Under the pieces are notes generated by a model. It saw only the letters and a list, made by a program, of their open reading frames with translations, was not told where the DNA came from and did not search any database. Of a stretch of DNA of 64,000 bases, positions 8,689 to 17,169 are shown in pieces; the stretch's first letter is position 1; every line of letters begins with the position of its first letter. The translations under genes were made by a program, and so were the position numbers. The stretch comes from UTCHB3 sp964625575 (GTDB taxonomy: Bacteria > Bacteroidota > Ignavibacteria > Ignavibacteriales > Ignavibacteriaceae): NCBI GenBank assembly GCA_964625575.1, contig CAZVBQ010000010.1:31344-95343 (forward strand), given 5' to 3'.

Positions 8689-9548
8689 ACCGGTTAAACA
8701 CTGTATGTCATGATGCCTTGCTTGATAACAAAGCCGCGCTGATCATAGGATACGCCGAAGACAGGCATCACAACCTGCGACCATTCATAGCTCACAAGCC
8801 TGAGGATGCCGAAAAAATGGCGTTCGGGCATTCCGCCGTGAACAACCTCGCTGTTTACATCCACCGTTACCGTAACAGGGTTGACGGGAAGATTGGCATA
8901 GTTGTAAAGCCTTGTGATCTTAAAGCTGTTACCGCCCTGATACAGGAGAACAGAATAAAACGTGATGATCTTTACATAATTGGAGTCAACTGTTCCGGTG
9001 TTGTAAAAGATGCCACGGTTGAGTTCTCGAAAGATAACACGCAGATAAAGTGCAGAACGTGCGCATCGAAAACCCCTGACTATTTTGATGAGATCGCGGA
9101 AGAATCTGTGGAATTTGAACTCCCCGATGATACCGCGGCCGCGCTTCTGGAGCAGGTCGGCAAGATGAGCGCTGAAGAAAGAATGGACTTCTGGAGCTCC
9201 GAGTTTGAGAAGTGCATCAAGTGTTATGCCTGCCGCGAGGTTTGTCCAATGTGCTACTGCGATCAGTGCATAGTGGATAAAACCGAACCCAGATGGGTTG
9301 AAAGCAGTTCAACCACCCGTGCCAATTTCGCCTGGAACATCATCCGCGCCTTTCATCAGGCGGGGAGGTGCATAGGCTGTGGCGAGTGCGACAGGGTCTG
9401 TCCCGCTGACATCCCCCTTTCGCTTCTGAACAGGAAGATGGGGATGGTGGCGTTCAAAGAATTTGGCTACCGGCACGGTACCGATATGAACGCGCCGACA
9501 CTCATCGGAACATTCAGCAATTCAGATCATGAAGAATTTATCAGGTAG
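8685..9548 (+). CDS. flxC: FlxC-like iron-sulfur protein
   Basis: 287 residues. The N-terminal half has a KPCDLKAVTALIQE segment resembling the F420-hydrogenase/FrhB-like beta family, and the C-terminal half has two ferredoxin-type sites: CIKCYACREVCPMCYCDQC, with extra cysteines, and CIGCGECDRVCP. Operon order hdrC-hdrB-hdrA-flxD-x-x-flxA is the reverse of the described flxABCD-hdrABC order, which identifies this gene as FlxC by position. Expected role: internal electron wire between the NADH module and HdrA. The separation of FlxB from FlxC rests on order, not on a search. Confidence 0.72.
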   Translation: MNRLNTVCHDALLDNKAALIIGYAEDRHHNLRPFIAHKPEDAEKMAFGHSAVNNLAVYIHRYRNRVDGKIGIVVKPCDLKAVTALIQENRIKRDDLYIIGVNCSGVVKDATVEFSKDNTQIKCRTCASKTPDYFDEIAEESVEFELPDDTAAALLEQVGKMSAEERMDFWSSEFEKCIKCYACREVCPMCYCDQCIVDKTEPRWVESSSTTRANFAWNIIRAFHQAGRCIGCGECDRVCPADIPLSLLNRKMGMVAFKEFGYRHGTDMNAPTLIGTFSNSDHEEFIR

Positions 9549-9556
9549 GTGACAAA

Positions 9557-10585
9557 ATGAAAACTATGAAAATAACTCTTCAAGATCTTGTAAAACTCGT
9601 TCAAACACTAAAAGACGAAAATTGCCGCGTTATCGGCGTAACCCCCGATGGGAGAAGATTCTCAGAGGATTTCGATACCTCGCTTGGCTTCATGGTGCCT
9701 GAAACGCCACCCACGGTTATCTCGTTCAAGGAACACTTTTTCCCCAAAACCGAGGCGTTGTTCCACTATGGAAGTGGCAGCGGAAAGGTTGAGTTGAAAG
9801 AGCCCGTTCAGGACGAAAGGCAAACCGTGATAATCGGTGCCAGACCTTGTGACACGGCGTCAATTCCCATTCTCTCGAAAGTATTCAACTGGGATTATTC
9901 CGACGATTTCTTCAACCGGAAGGTGGAGAACTCGATCGTGATCGGGATGAAGTGCGACTACCATGATGACCACTGCTTCTGCAACGAAGTGGGGCTGTCG
10001 CAGTCATCTGAAAAAGGCTCTGATATCTTCCTGATAAGGGATGAAGATACCTTCTACGCGAAGATCATCACCGGAAAGGGTGAGCAATTTACCGCGAAAC
10101 ACGCGGAGTTCTTCCATGATTTTACCGGTGACATCCCTTCAAAGAACGGAAAGGTACCGGAAGAGAAGAAATTCGACTACGGAACCGTTAAAAAATGGCT
10201 CGATGAAAATTTCGATCACCCCTTCTGGTCGGAAGCCGGAGAAACATGTCTGAGCTGCGGGCAGTGCGCGTTTGTTTGTCCCACCTGTCACTGCTTCGAC
10301 ATAGTTGACGAAAAATGTGGTACCTGCTCCGGGATCCGGGTGAAGAATTGGGATGCCTGTCAGTTCTCCCTTTTCACAAAGCATGCTTCTGGGCATAACC
10401 CGAGGGAAACGAGAGAAAAGAGGTATCGCCAAAGGATATCTCACAAATTCAAGTACTATAACGACAAGTTCTCTGAGATACTCTGCACCGGTTGCGGAAG
10501 ATGTTCACGGGGATGTCCCGTTTCCATCGATCTGCTCGAGATTGTGCAGGATATCGATAAACTCGCCCACGCAACGGTTGAATGA
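9557..10585 (+). CDS. flxB: FlxB-like iron-sulfur protein (sulfhydrogenase beta / AsrA-like)
   Basis: 342 residues. N-terminal globular domain with GARPCDTASIPIL and a CDYHDDHCFC segment, then two [4Fe-4S] sites near residues 233 and 305 (CLSCGQCAFVCPTCHC and CTGCGRCSRGCP). This is the architecture of anaerobic sulfite reductase subunit A and of group 3b hydrogenase beta subunits, which pass electrons between an FAD/NAD(P) subunit and a partner. Directly followed by such a subunit (flxA), so it should form the NADH-oxidising half of the complex. Confidence 0.78.
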   Translation: MKTMKITLQDLVKLVQTLKDENCRVIGVTPDGRRFSEDFDTSLGFMVPETPPTVISFKEHFFPKTEALFHYGSGSGKVELKEPVQDERQTVIIGARPCDTASIPILSKVFNWDYSDDFFNRKVENSIVIGMKCDYHDDHCFCNEVGLSQSSEKGSDIFLIRDEDTFYAKIITGKGEQFTAKHAEFFHDFTGDIPSKNGKVPEEKKFDYGTVKKWLDENFDHPFWSEAGETCLSCGQCAFVCPTCHCFDIVDEKCGTCSGIRVKNWDACQFSLFTKHASGHNPRETREKRYRQRISHKFKYYNDKFSEILCTGCGRCSRGCPVSIDLLEIVQDIDKLAHATVE

Positions 10586-10597
10586 AAGGAGGAACAA

Positions 10598-11428
10598 ATG
10601 AATATCTATAAACCCGAACTGGTTGAAATAACGGATATAATTCAGGAGACTCCTGACATTAAAACCTTTAAACTGAAGTTCATCAGCAAAAAAATGCGTG
10701 AAGAGTTTTCATTCCTCGCCGGACAGTTTGCAGAGTACTCGGTTTTTGGTGAAGGCGAGTGCACTTTCTGCATCGCCTCATCTCCAACGAGGATGGAGCA
10801 TCTTGAGTGCTCGTTCAAGATCGCCGGAAAGGTTACCCGGGCCCTTAACAAAATGAACGTGGGAGACATTATCGGTTTCCGCGGCCCCTACGGGAACCAC
10901 TTCCCGGTGGAGGAGATGGAAGGGAAGAACGTTGTGTTTATCGCCGGCGGAATCGGTCTTGCTCCCGTGAGATGCGTGATCTGGAACGTTCTCGACCAGC
11001 GTGACCGGTTCAAAGATGTCACGATCGTTTATGGCGCCCGTTCGGTTTCTGATCTGGTTTACAAACGTGAACTGGAAGAGTGGAAGTCGATGCCGGGTGT
11101 AAAAACCGTTGTTACCGTTGACCCCGGAGGAGAAACCCCTGACTGGAACGGTGAAGTTGGTTTTGTGCCAACCATAGTTGAAAAAGTGGCTCCTGCCGCC
11201 GAAAACAGCGTGGCAATAATCTGCGGGCCTCCCGTAATGATAAAGTATACCTTCCCCGTTCTTGAGAAGCTTGGCTTCAACGAAGATAACATGATCACCA
11301 CGTTGGAAAACAGAATGAAGTGTGGTCTGGGGAAGTGTGGCCGGTGCAATATCGGCAGCGTGTACGTCTGTAAAGATGGTCCCGTGTTCTCGTACAGGGA
11401 ACTACAGGCACTACCTCAAGAGTACTGA
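10598..11428 (+). CDS. flxA: FlxA-like FAD/NAD(P)-binding oxidoreductase subunit
   Basis: 276 residues of the ferredoxin-NADP reductase fold used by AsrB and hydrogenase gamma subunits: FAD-binding segment with GQFAEYSVFGEGE, NAD(P)-binding motif FIAGGIGLAPVRCV near residue 113, and a C-terminal [2Fe-2S] cysteine set KCGLGKCGRCNIG...VC. It would take electrons from NADH and feed FlxB/C/D and HdrA. AAAGGAGG at 10585-10592 gives a strong ribosome site. Last gene of the operon, followed by a strong terminator. No hydrogenase genes accompany the cluster, which argues for NADH rather than H2 as donor. Confidence 0.85.
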   Translation: MNIYKPELVEITDIIQETPDIKTFKLKFISKKMREEFSFLAGQFAEYSVFGEGECTFCIASSPTRMEHLECSFKIAGKVTRALNKMNVGDIIGFRGPYGNHFPVEEMEGKNVVFIAGGIGLAPVRCVIWNVLDQRDRFKDVTIVYGARSVSDLVYKRELEEWKSMPGVKTVVTVDPGGETPDWNGEVGFVPTIVEKVAPAAENSVAIICGPPVMIKYTFPVLEKLGFNEDNMITTLENRMKCGLGKCGRCNIGSVYVCKDGPVFSYRELQALPQEY

Positions 11429-11437
11429 CATCAAATT

Positions 11438-11472
11438 AAAGGTGGGGGACTTTACAGTCCCCCTCCACCTTT
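11438..11472. terminator. Bidirectional intrinsic terminator after flxA
   Basis: GGGGGACT (11444-11451), loop TTAC, AGTCCCCC (11456-11463), with outer pairing AAAGGT/ACCTTT across a 3-base bulge. It lies between convergent flxA and the minus-strand gene whose stop is at 11472, with T/A-rich flanks on both sides, so it can serve both. Confidence 0.85.
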
Positions 11473-11930
11473 CACTTATCGTAATTCTTCTGCAAAGAGA
11501 TCAGTTTAATCGCGTTGTCATCAGCGTAGGTGAGAAGCACTATGCCCGTTTTTGCAAAATAGTACTCCATTACCATCTCGGTTTTGAAGGTTTTATCGGG
11601 TTTGCCGAGGAAATCGAGAGCGGCCTGGATATCAGAATCCACTTTTATCTCGAAACCGTTGACGACAACAGAGGATAGGGCGAAATCACTCATCACTTCA
11701 GATACAAGTCCGTTCTCGTCAAAACTTATACTGAGACTGGTACTGTCGATGAGCCAAAGATTATTATCCATCCCGTTTGATGCCGCTGCCGGTATCAGTT
11801 TCAGAACCTGATCTTTCGTCAAGCCGAGTGAAACCCCATCGAGAACCGCTATATTGTTATCGCCTGTCTGCTGGGCCAGCATCGAGAATGTGGAGACCAG
11901 AAAGATGACAAAAAGTGTTTTTATACGCAT
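11472..11930 (-). CDS. Exported protein of unknown function
   Basis: 152 residues with a clear signal peptide (MRIKTLFVIFLVSTFSMLAQ) and a mature part of about 130 residues, rich in beta-strand patterns: LDGVSLGLTKDQVLKLI, then alternating hydrophobic strands ending ISLQKNYDK. The segment 'GVxLGxTKxQV' resembles small periplasmic proteins that compare substrate with a threshold, but I do not recognise a named family. GGAG sits six bases before the ATG. Monocistronic, convergent with flxA. Function unknown. Confidence 0.65.
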   Translation of the reverse strand: MRIKTLFVIFLVSTFSMLAQQTGDNNIAVLDGVSLGLTKDQVLKLIPAAASNGMDNNLWLIDSTSLSISFDENGLVSEVMSDFALSSVVVNGFEIKVDSDIQAALDFLGKPDKTFKTEMVMEYYFAKTGIVLLTYADDNAIKLISLQKNYDK

Positions 11931-12156
11931 TGTTACTCCGGATTTAAGATTAAAACTTTTTCATTAAACACCCCAATTTATAAAAAGTTTCTGATAATTT
12001 TCTTCATGTGATAACGAAGATGGTAGAGTATGACAAAATGGCACATGGTATGGGTTGACCCGCTGATAGAAGTAAAATGCTTATATTAAATGTTTAAATT
12101 ATTCAATTTCCGGGAGTGTGTCCCGAGACACCATTTCAAACAAAAATGAAGAATTG

Positions 12157-13497
12157 ATGAGCAAGAAACAAGTTTATATTGAGACGTATGGCTGCCAGAT
12201 GAACCTTGCCGACACTGAGTTGGTACAGGGAATATTGAGCAATAATGGTTACAACCTTGCTAATGATGTGCATGAAGCTGATGTGGTTTTCCTGAATACT
12301 TGCAGTATCAGGGATAACGCTGAACAGAGGATATACGGCAGGCTCGGAAATCTCAAGACTTTGAAAGACAAAAAGCCCGGAATGGTGGTCGGCATCCTTG
12401 GTTGCATGGCTGAGAGGCTAAGAACCAACCTGATTGAAGAGAAAAAACTTGTTGACATGGTCGTGGGTCCCGACGAATACCGTCGCCTCCCCGAGCTGCT
12501 CGACGTGGTTTACAGCGGCGGCAAGGGAATAGGTGTAAAACTCTCCAGGACAGAGACTTACGACGACATTATGCCTTACCGTGAAGACGGCCTTCAGGCG
12601 TGGATATCGGTCATGCGCGGTTGCGACAAGTTCTGTACCTATTGCGTGGTACCTTTTACCCGCGGAAGAGAGCGTAGCCGGAATCTTGAATCGATAGTTA
12701 AAGAGGTTGAACACCTTTCAGCAAGGGGATTCAGGGAAGTATCACTTCTCGGCCAGAATGTTAACTCATACAACGATAACGGAAAAGATTTTGCCGATTT
12801 GCTCGCGGCAGTTGCCGCCGTTGACCGCGCGATGCGTGTAAGATTCACCACTTCGCACCCGCAGGATCTTTCTGATAAACTCCTCTATACCATAGCAGAG
12901 AACGAAAACCTTTGTAATTATATACACCTTCCTGTTCAATCGGGTTCAAACAGAATACTCGAACTGATGAACAGGACTTATACAGTTGAACACTATCTTG
13001 ATCTCATCGAGAAGGCAAGGAAAATAATCCCCGGGGTAAGTTTCTCGACAGATATCATTACCGGTTTCCCAACCGAAACCCTTGAAGATCACCTCATGAC
13101 ACTCGACGTGATGGAAAAGGTGAAATACGACGGCGCTTACATGTTCAAGTATTCCCCAAGGGAAGGCACAAAAGCGTTCAGAATGGAAGATGACATCCCA
13201 GAAGAAGTTAAAACGAAACGTCTTCAGCAGATAATCGAATTACAGCAGAGGCATTCGCTCGAATTGAACAACGGTCTGATCGGTAAAACCGAAAGAATAC
13301 TTGTTGAAGGTTTCTCGAAGAAAAGTGACAAGTTCATGGCAGGCAGAACCGACACAAACAAAGTTGCCATCTTCCCCGTAAGCGAGGGAATCACGGAAGG
13401 TGACTATGTGGATGTGAAGATCGACCGTGTTACTTCCGCCACACTCTTTGGTGAACTTGTTAATGTTGTTGAAAAATATAAGGTAGCAGTGGTATAA
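12157..13497 (+). CDS. miaB: MiaB, tRNA-2-methylthio-N6-dimethylallyladenosine synthase
   Basis: 446 residues. N-terminal UPF0004 domain with cysteines in TYGCQMNLADTE, NTCSIRDNAEQ and LGCMAERL binds the auxiliary [4Fe-4S] cluster; the radical-SAM CxxxCxxC is in GCDKFCTYCVVPFTRGRE near residue 155; a C-terminal TRAM domain follows. It adds a methylthio group to i6A37 of tRNAs reading UNN codons. I chose the ATG at 12157, which begins the conserved part, over an in-frame GTG at 12118. It opens the miaB / sigma-54 activator / lptE gene order that I remember from Bacteroidota genomes. Confidence 0.95.
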   Translation: MSKKQVYIETYGCQMNLADTELVQGILSNNGYNLANDVHEADVVFLNTCSIRDNAEQRIYGRLGNLKTLKDKKPGMVVGILGCMAERLRTNLIEEKKLVDMVVGPDEYRRLPELLDVVYSGGKGIGVKLSRTETYDDIMPYREDGLQAWISVMRGCDKFCTYCVVPFTRGRERSRNLESIVKEVEHLSARGFREVSLLGQNVNSYNDNGKDFADLLAAVAAVDRAMRVRFTTSHPQDLSDKLLYTIAENENLCNYIHLPVQSGSNRILELMNRTYTVEHYLDLIEKARKIIPGVSFSTDIITGFPTETLEDHLMTLDVMEKVKYDGAYMFKYSPREGTKAFRMEDDIPEEVKTKRLQQIIELQQRHSLELNNGLIGKTERILVEGFSKKSDKFMAGRTDTNKVAIFPVSEGITEGDYVDVKIDRVTSATLFGELVNVVEKYKVAVV

Positions 13498-13499
13498 GC

Positions 13500-13919
13500 A
13501 TGAAGAGTCTTCTCCTTTTAATATTTTTTCTGTCGATCTTTGTTTTTACCGGTTACAGCCAGTCAGAATATTCAAAGGAGTTATACGATCTTTTCAGGAA
13601 CGGGGAGACAGAAAGCCTGAAGAAATTGCTTCCAACCCAGCCTGTTAAGGTTGAATCAGACACCACGCTCTTTGTGAGGTATCTTGTTACCGATGATGGA
13701 GAAAAGGCGGCGGTCTATCTCGAGCAGTTGATTGAAAGATATCCACGGTCGGAGTTCGCGGTAGCGGCTTACGCGGGGATGTACCTTTATTATCTCTCCG
13801 TTGATAACTTCAGAAAGGCAAACAACTGCGTGCTCGCGGTCGAAAACGAGTTCCCGGGTGAGAGCATAAGTTATTTCATCGACGAATCCCTTCCTCATGA
13901 GGGTGAGAGCATCGAGTAG
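13500..13919 (+). CDS. Small exported TPR-like protein
   Basis: 139 residues starting two bases after the miaB stop. A signal peptide (hydrophobic to about residue 20, ending GYSQ) precedes a helical domain with TPR-like spacing: AVYLEQLIERYPRSEFAVAAYAGMYLYY then FRKANNCVLAVENEFPG. This pattern of two helical pairs with PR/PG turns resembles YbgF/BamD-type repeats, but there are only about two repeats. No known family recognised. Probably periplasmic; the C-terminus is acidic. Confidence 0.65.
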   Translation: MKSLLLLIFFLSIFVFTGYSQSEYSKELYDLFRNGETESLKKLLPTQPVKVESDTTLFVRYLVTDDGEKAAVYLEQLIERYPRSEFAVAAYAGMYLYYLSVDNFRKANNCVLAVENEFPGESISYFIDESLPHEGESIE

Positions 13920-13952
13920 CACTGTCTAGAAAAATTATACCCGGAAGGCGAC

Positions 13953-14732
13953 ATGTCCGATTCTATTAAAATAGTTTTTACCGGCACGGGATCCGGAAAG
14001 TCTTCCCTGAACCGCTTCCACTCATCATTTTTAATAAGATCTGATTCGTACAACCTTCAGGTTGACGCGGGTGACGGAATCAGCCGCGCGCTGCTCAGGC
14101 TTGGGATCGACTTCAATGAGATCGATGGAATATTGATCACCCATTTCCATCCGGATCATTATTCGGGTCTGATCACTCTGATACAGCAGATGAAACTGAT
14201 GAACAGGCAGATGCCTCTCGATCTTTTTGTATCGAAAGGGAATATTAGTTTCATCAAAGAGCTTTTAACGCGAAGTTTCTTGTTCGAAGAGCGGCTACCT
14301 TTTGTGATGAACATTCAAAAAATTGAAACAGGTAAAAAGATCGAATTCAGAGGGAAGTTCACCCTTACCGCCCGTGAAAATTCGCACCTCGAGAAATACC
14401 GGGAGTATGGAGTGAAAGCGGGTGATCTGAAAAGCTACAGTCTTGAGATTGTGTCGGGCACGGGTGAGCTTTTCTATTCGGGAGATGTCGGCGCGCCGGC
14501 AGATCTCGGTCAATTCAATTTTAACAGCGGTTCGATATTAGTAACTGAAACCACTCATGTACCTGTTGAAAATCTGATCGAAATTATCAGTTCAAACGAT
14601 CTTAAAAAAGTGATACTGACGCACCTCGACAGTGATGATCCGTCATCTCTGTTGGCAAAGATAACAAATCTTTATCCTGACGGGCTCAACAAATTCACAG
14701 TGGCTCACGACGGTCTGATGTTAACGGTTTAG
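13953..14732 (+). CDS. MBL-fold metallohydrolase (RNase Z-like)
   Basis: 259 residues. The zinc-binding signature THFHPDHYSG (HxHxDH) is near residue 67. Other likely metal ligands are the His in ARENSHLEKY, the Asp in YSGDVGAP and the His in ILTHLDSDDP, giving a complete two-metal site. The N-terminal FTGTGSGKSS and overall order match the RNase Z/arylsulfatase branch of the beta-lactamase fold. The long exosite arm of true RNase Z is not evident, so a phosphodiesterase is also possible. GGAAGG precedes the ATG. Its stop TAG overlaps a possible GTG start of the next gene. Confidence 0.75.
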   Translation: MSDSIKIVFTGTGSGKSSLNRFHSSFLIRSDSYNLQVDAGDGISRALLRLGIDFNEIDGILITHFHPDHYSGLITLIQQMKLMNRQMPLDLFVSKGNISFIKELLTRSFLFEERLPFVMNIQKIETGKKIEFRGKFTLTARENSHLEKYREYGVKAGDLKSYSLEIVSGTGELFYSGDVGAPADLGQFNFNSGSILVTETTHVPVENLIEIISSNDLKKVILTHLDSDDPSSLLAKITNLYPDGLNKFTVAHDGLMLTV

Positions 14733-14734
14733 TG

Positions 14735-15847
14735 ATGGAAAATATTCAAAAAAAACTCGGAATAATTGGTAAATCGAAAGAGATCAGGGATCTTGTAGAT
14801 ACTATTGTCCAGGTTGCGCCGAGTGATATCACCGTGCTGATCTATGGTGAAAGCGGAGTGGGTAAGGAGGTTTTCGCCAGGGCGATCCATCAGGCAAGCA
14901 AGCGTGGTGGCAAGGAGATGCTTTCCCTGAATTGTGGCGCGATCCCCGAAAGCCTTCTCGAAAGTGAACTGTTCGGACACACAAAAGGATCATTCACAGG
15001 GGCCACCGAGAACCGGAAAGGTTATTTCGAACTGGCAGACAACGGCACACTTTTTCTTGATGAAATTGGTGAGATGCCGGTTGCCACACAAGTTAAATTT
15101 CTCCGGGTTCTTGAAACCAAGGAGTTTATGAAGATCGGCGCGGAGCGTACAACCCGTGTGGATGTGCGGCTAATAGCAGCGACCAACAAAAATCTTCAGG
15201 AAATGGTTGACGAAAAACGGTTCCGTGAAGATCTTTACTTCAGACTTAAAGCGGTGGCGCTTGAGATACCACCACTTCGCAAAAGAAAACAGGATATTGA
15301 AGAGCTGGCTGAGCATTTCGCCCGCCAGTACTGTGAAGCAAACCAGAGACCACTGATTGAATTTTCAACCGACGCTTTCAATCTGATGTTTGATTACCCC
15401 TGGCCCGGTAACGTTAGGGAGCTGAAAAACGCGATTGAAACCGCAATTGCTCTTAGTAGAACGGACGTGCTGACATCTGATTCGTTCAGATCATTATTAC
15501 GTCAGGAGACCGGTAACACATCAAAAAATTTACCTGTAAAATTGAATAAAACCTCCGATGAAGTCGAACGTGACTTTATCTACCGGGCGCTGTTCGAGTT
15601 GAAAAAAGACATTCTCGAGCTTAAAGACATGATCTCTGATCTCCGCCTTAATCAGGGTTTCCCCGCTACGGTGAACGGCGCTCTGCCACAGTCTCAGGAA
15701 CCGGATGAACTTAACCTCGACAAACTTGAGAAGGAGATGATTGTAAAAGCGCTGGAGAAAGCAGGGGGGAACAAGAGAATGGCGGCACTTTATCTGAACA
15801 TGTCGGAGCGGACACTCTACCGTAAACTCGATAAACTGGGCTTGTGA
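14735..15847 (+). CDS. Sigma-54-dependent activator lacking a receiver/sensor domain (PspF-like)
   Basis: 370 residues: an AAA+ domain from the N-terminus (Walker A GESGVGKE; sigma-54 contact loop GSFTGA; Walker B GTLFLDEIGEMP; arginine finger region RFREDLYFRL) and a C-terminal Fis-type helix-turn-helix (NKRMAALYLNMSERTLYRKL). There is no N-terminal receiver, GAF or PAS domain, so control must come from a separate protein or from expression level, as with PspF. The usual GAFTGA loop has Ser for the first Ala; Ser is seen in some active members. The gene precedes an LptE-type lipoprotein. I found no convincing -24/-12 promoter in the window. Confidence 0.9.
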   Translation: MENIQKKLGIIGKSKEIRDLVDTIVQVAPSDITVLIYGESGVGKEVFARAIHQASKRGGKEMLSLNCGAIPESLLESELFGHTKGSFTGATENRKGYFELADNGTLFLDEIGEMPVATQVKFLRVLETKEFMKIGAERTTRVDVRLIAATNKNLQEMVDEKRFREDLYFRLKAVALEIPPLRKRKQDIEELAEHFARQYCEANQRPLIEFSTDAFNLMFDYPWPGNVRELKNAIETAIALSRTDVLTSDSFRSLLRQETGNTSKNLPVKLNKTSDEVERDFIYRALFELKKDILELKDMISDLRLNQGFPATVNGALPQSQEPDELNLDKLEKEMIVKALEKAGGNKRMAALYLNMSERTLYRKLDKLGL

Positions 15848-15853
15848 GAAAAT

Positions 15854-16375
15854 ATGAAGAAAATAACAATTTTGCATATTGTATTGATCCTGCTCTCCAC
15901 CGGGGTTATGGCGCTCGCGGGATGCAGTTGTCCATATTCTTTTACCGGGGCATCAATTCCGCCCCACATAAAGTCTCTGGCGATTCCTTTCGTGCAAGAT
16001 CAAAGCGGCTCAGGAGAACCACTTCTCAGCCAGAACTTCACGAACTCCCTTACCAGGAAGTTCATCGATGATAACAGTTTTATCATCACCGACAAAACCA
16101 AGTCGGATGCTGTTCTTGAATGCGCGATAACCGGGATTTCCGATGTGCCGGCCGCGATCACGACGGGTGAGCAGGTGCAGTCACGTCGACTTTCGTTGAC
16201 TGTCCAGGTTAGCTACAAGGATCTTAAACTTAAAAAGACAATTTTCGAGAGGCAGTTTTCGAATTATGCCGACTACGCCGCAAACGCGGGGCAGGCTGGC
16301 AGAACCGGTGCATTTGAGCAGGCCATAGAAAAACTGACCGAGGATATTCTCCTCGAAACGGTATCGGGCTGGTAG
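15854..16375 (+). CDS. lptE: LptE-family outer-membrane lipoprotein
   Basis: 173 residues with a lipoprotein signal (VMALAGCSCP, lipobox cysteine near residue 24). The mature part starts YSFTGASIPPHIKSLAIPFVQD, the Bacteroidota LptE pattern, and continues with SQNFTNSLTRKFIDD. LptE plugs and stabilises the LptD barrel that inserts lipopolysaccharide into the outer membrane. Position after the sigma-54 activator matches the conserved order. Partner lptF and lptG lie elsewhere in the window (57741 and 56672); no lptD is seen. Confidence 0.85.
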   Translation: MKKITILHIVLILLSTGVMALAGCSCPYSFTGASIPPHIKSLAIPFVQDQSGSGEPLLSQNFTNSLTRKFIDDNSFIITDKTKSDAVLECAITGISDVPAAITTGEQVQSRRLSLTVQVSYKDLKLKKTIFERQFSNYADYAANAGQAGRTGAFEQAIEKLTEDILLETVSGW

Positions 16376-16383
16376 AGGAAATC

Positions 16384-17169
16384 ATGTCGAACCTCTCCAC
16401 AAACCATCTTTACAATGAGGAGATCGAGAAGCTCTCGATCGAGTCAGGCATGCCCGCTCTCTTTCTCAGGCGCGCTCATGTTTTACGCGGGGAGGGAAAA
16501 TATGAAGAAGCCATCCTTGAAATAAAGGAGGGACTTCAAAGATTCCCCGGACACCCGGCGGCATATTACTTTCTGATCCGTCTTTTTCTCGATCTTAAGA
16601 AGCCGCGTCAAGCGGAGATAACTCTTAATTCAGCTTCGAAATTCTTCTCGGTAAATGAACTGACAGCGTGGTACAGGGAGTTGATAGATGAGACAGAGGC
16701 AGAGGCATTGAACGTCGCGCGTGCCGAGGCAGAATTGCTCTCAAAATACTCGATAACCGATGATGTAAACGAAGAAGAACCACCTCTTGAAGAAGAGATC
16801 GAGGTTCCTGATGAGGAGACAGATCGGGACCCCATTGATGAGAGTGAGCCCGAACAAATTCAGGAAGACGTAATAGAGTTTGAAGAAGACACCGTAAGCC
16901 ATGAGATTCCTGAATTTACCTCAGAGGCAGATGTGATCAGTGAGGAAGAACCGGAACAGGTGATGCAACAGGATGAAAAGGTGATTGAAACAGAGGAGGA
17001 ACCTGATTCAGAGATCGTTACGGCAGGAATGGCAATAATACACGCCCGGCAGGGGAATACTTCAAAAGCGATCGAAATTTTCACCAAATTGATGGAAAAA
17101 GAACCCGAAAAAAGGGAGAATTACAGTAAGATCATCGAGCTGTTGAACAATAAGATTTCCAACAGGTAA
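16384..17169 (+). CDS. TPR protein with long acidic linker
   Basis: 261 residues, cytoplasmic by lack of a signal peptide. Residues 1-95 hold TPR-type helices (LRRAHVLRGEGKYEEAILEI; HPAAYYFLIRLFLDLKKPRQAE). Residues ~120-215 are almost entirely Glu/Asp with Pro, probably disordered. A final TPR (AMAIIHARQGNTSKAIEIFTKL) closes the protein. GAGGAAA gives a good ribosome site, and its stop overlaps the next start (TAATG). A scaffold role is inference. Confidence 0.75.
   Translation: MSNLSTNHLYNEEIEKLSIESGMPALFLRRAHVLRGEGKYEEAILEIKEGLQRFPGHPAAYYFLIRLFLDLKKPRQAEITLNSASKFFSVNELTAWYRELIDETEAEALNVARAEAELLSKYSITDDVNEEEPPLEEEIEVPDEETDRDPIDESEPEQIQEDVIEFEEDTVSHEIPEFTSEADVISEEEPEQVMQQDEKVIETEEEPDSEIVTAGMAIIHARQGNTSKAIEIFTKLMEKEPEKRENYSKIIELLNNKISNR

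Noticed and set aside
12039..12060. Sigma-54 -24/-12 element starting TGGCAC
   Set aside because: No TTGC lies at the required 5-base spacing.
12055..12087. Sigma-70 promoter for miaB (TTGACC ... TATATT)
   Set aside because: The spacing is 21 bases rather than 17 and no TAnnTTTG box fits, so I did not list it.
12118..12156. GTG start extending MiaB by 13 residues
   Set aside because: GGGAG is only one base from the GTG, and the conserved protein begins at the ATG at 12157.
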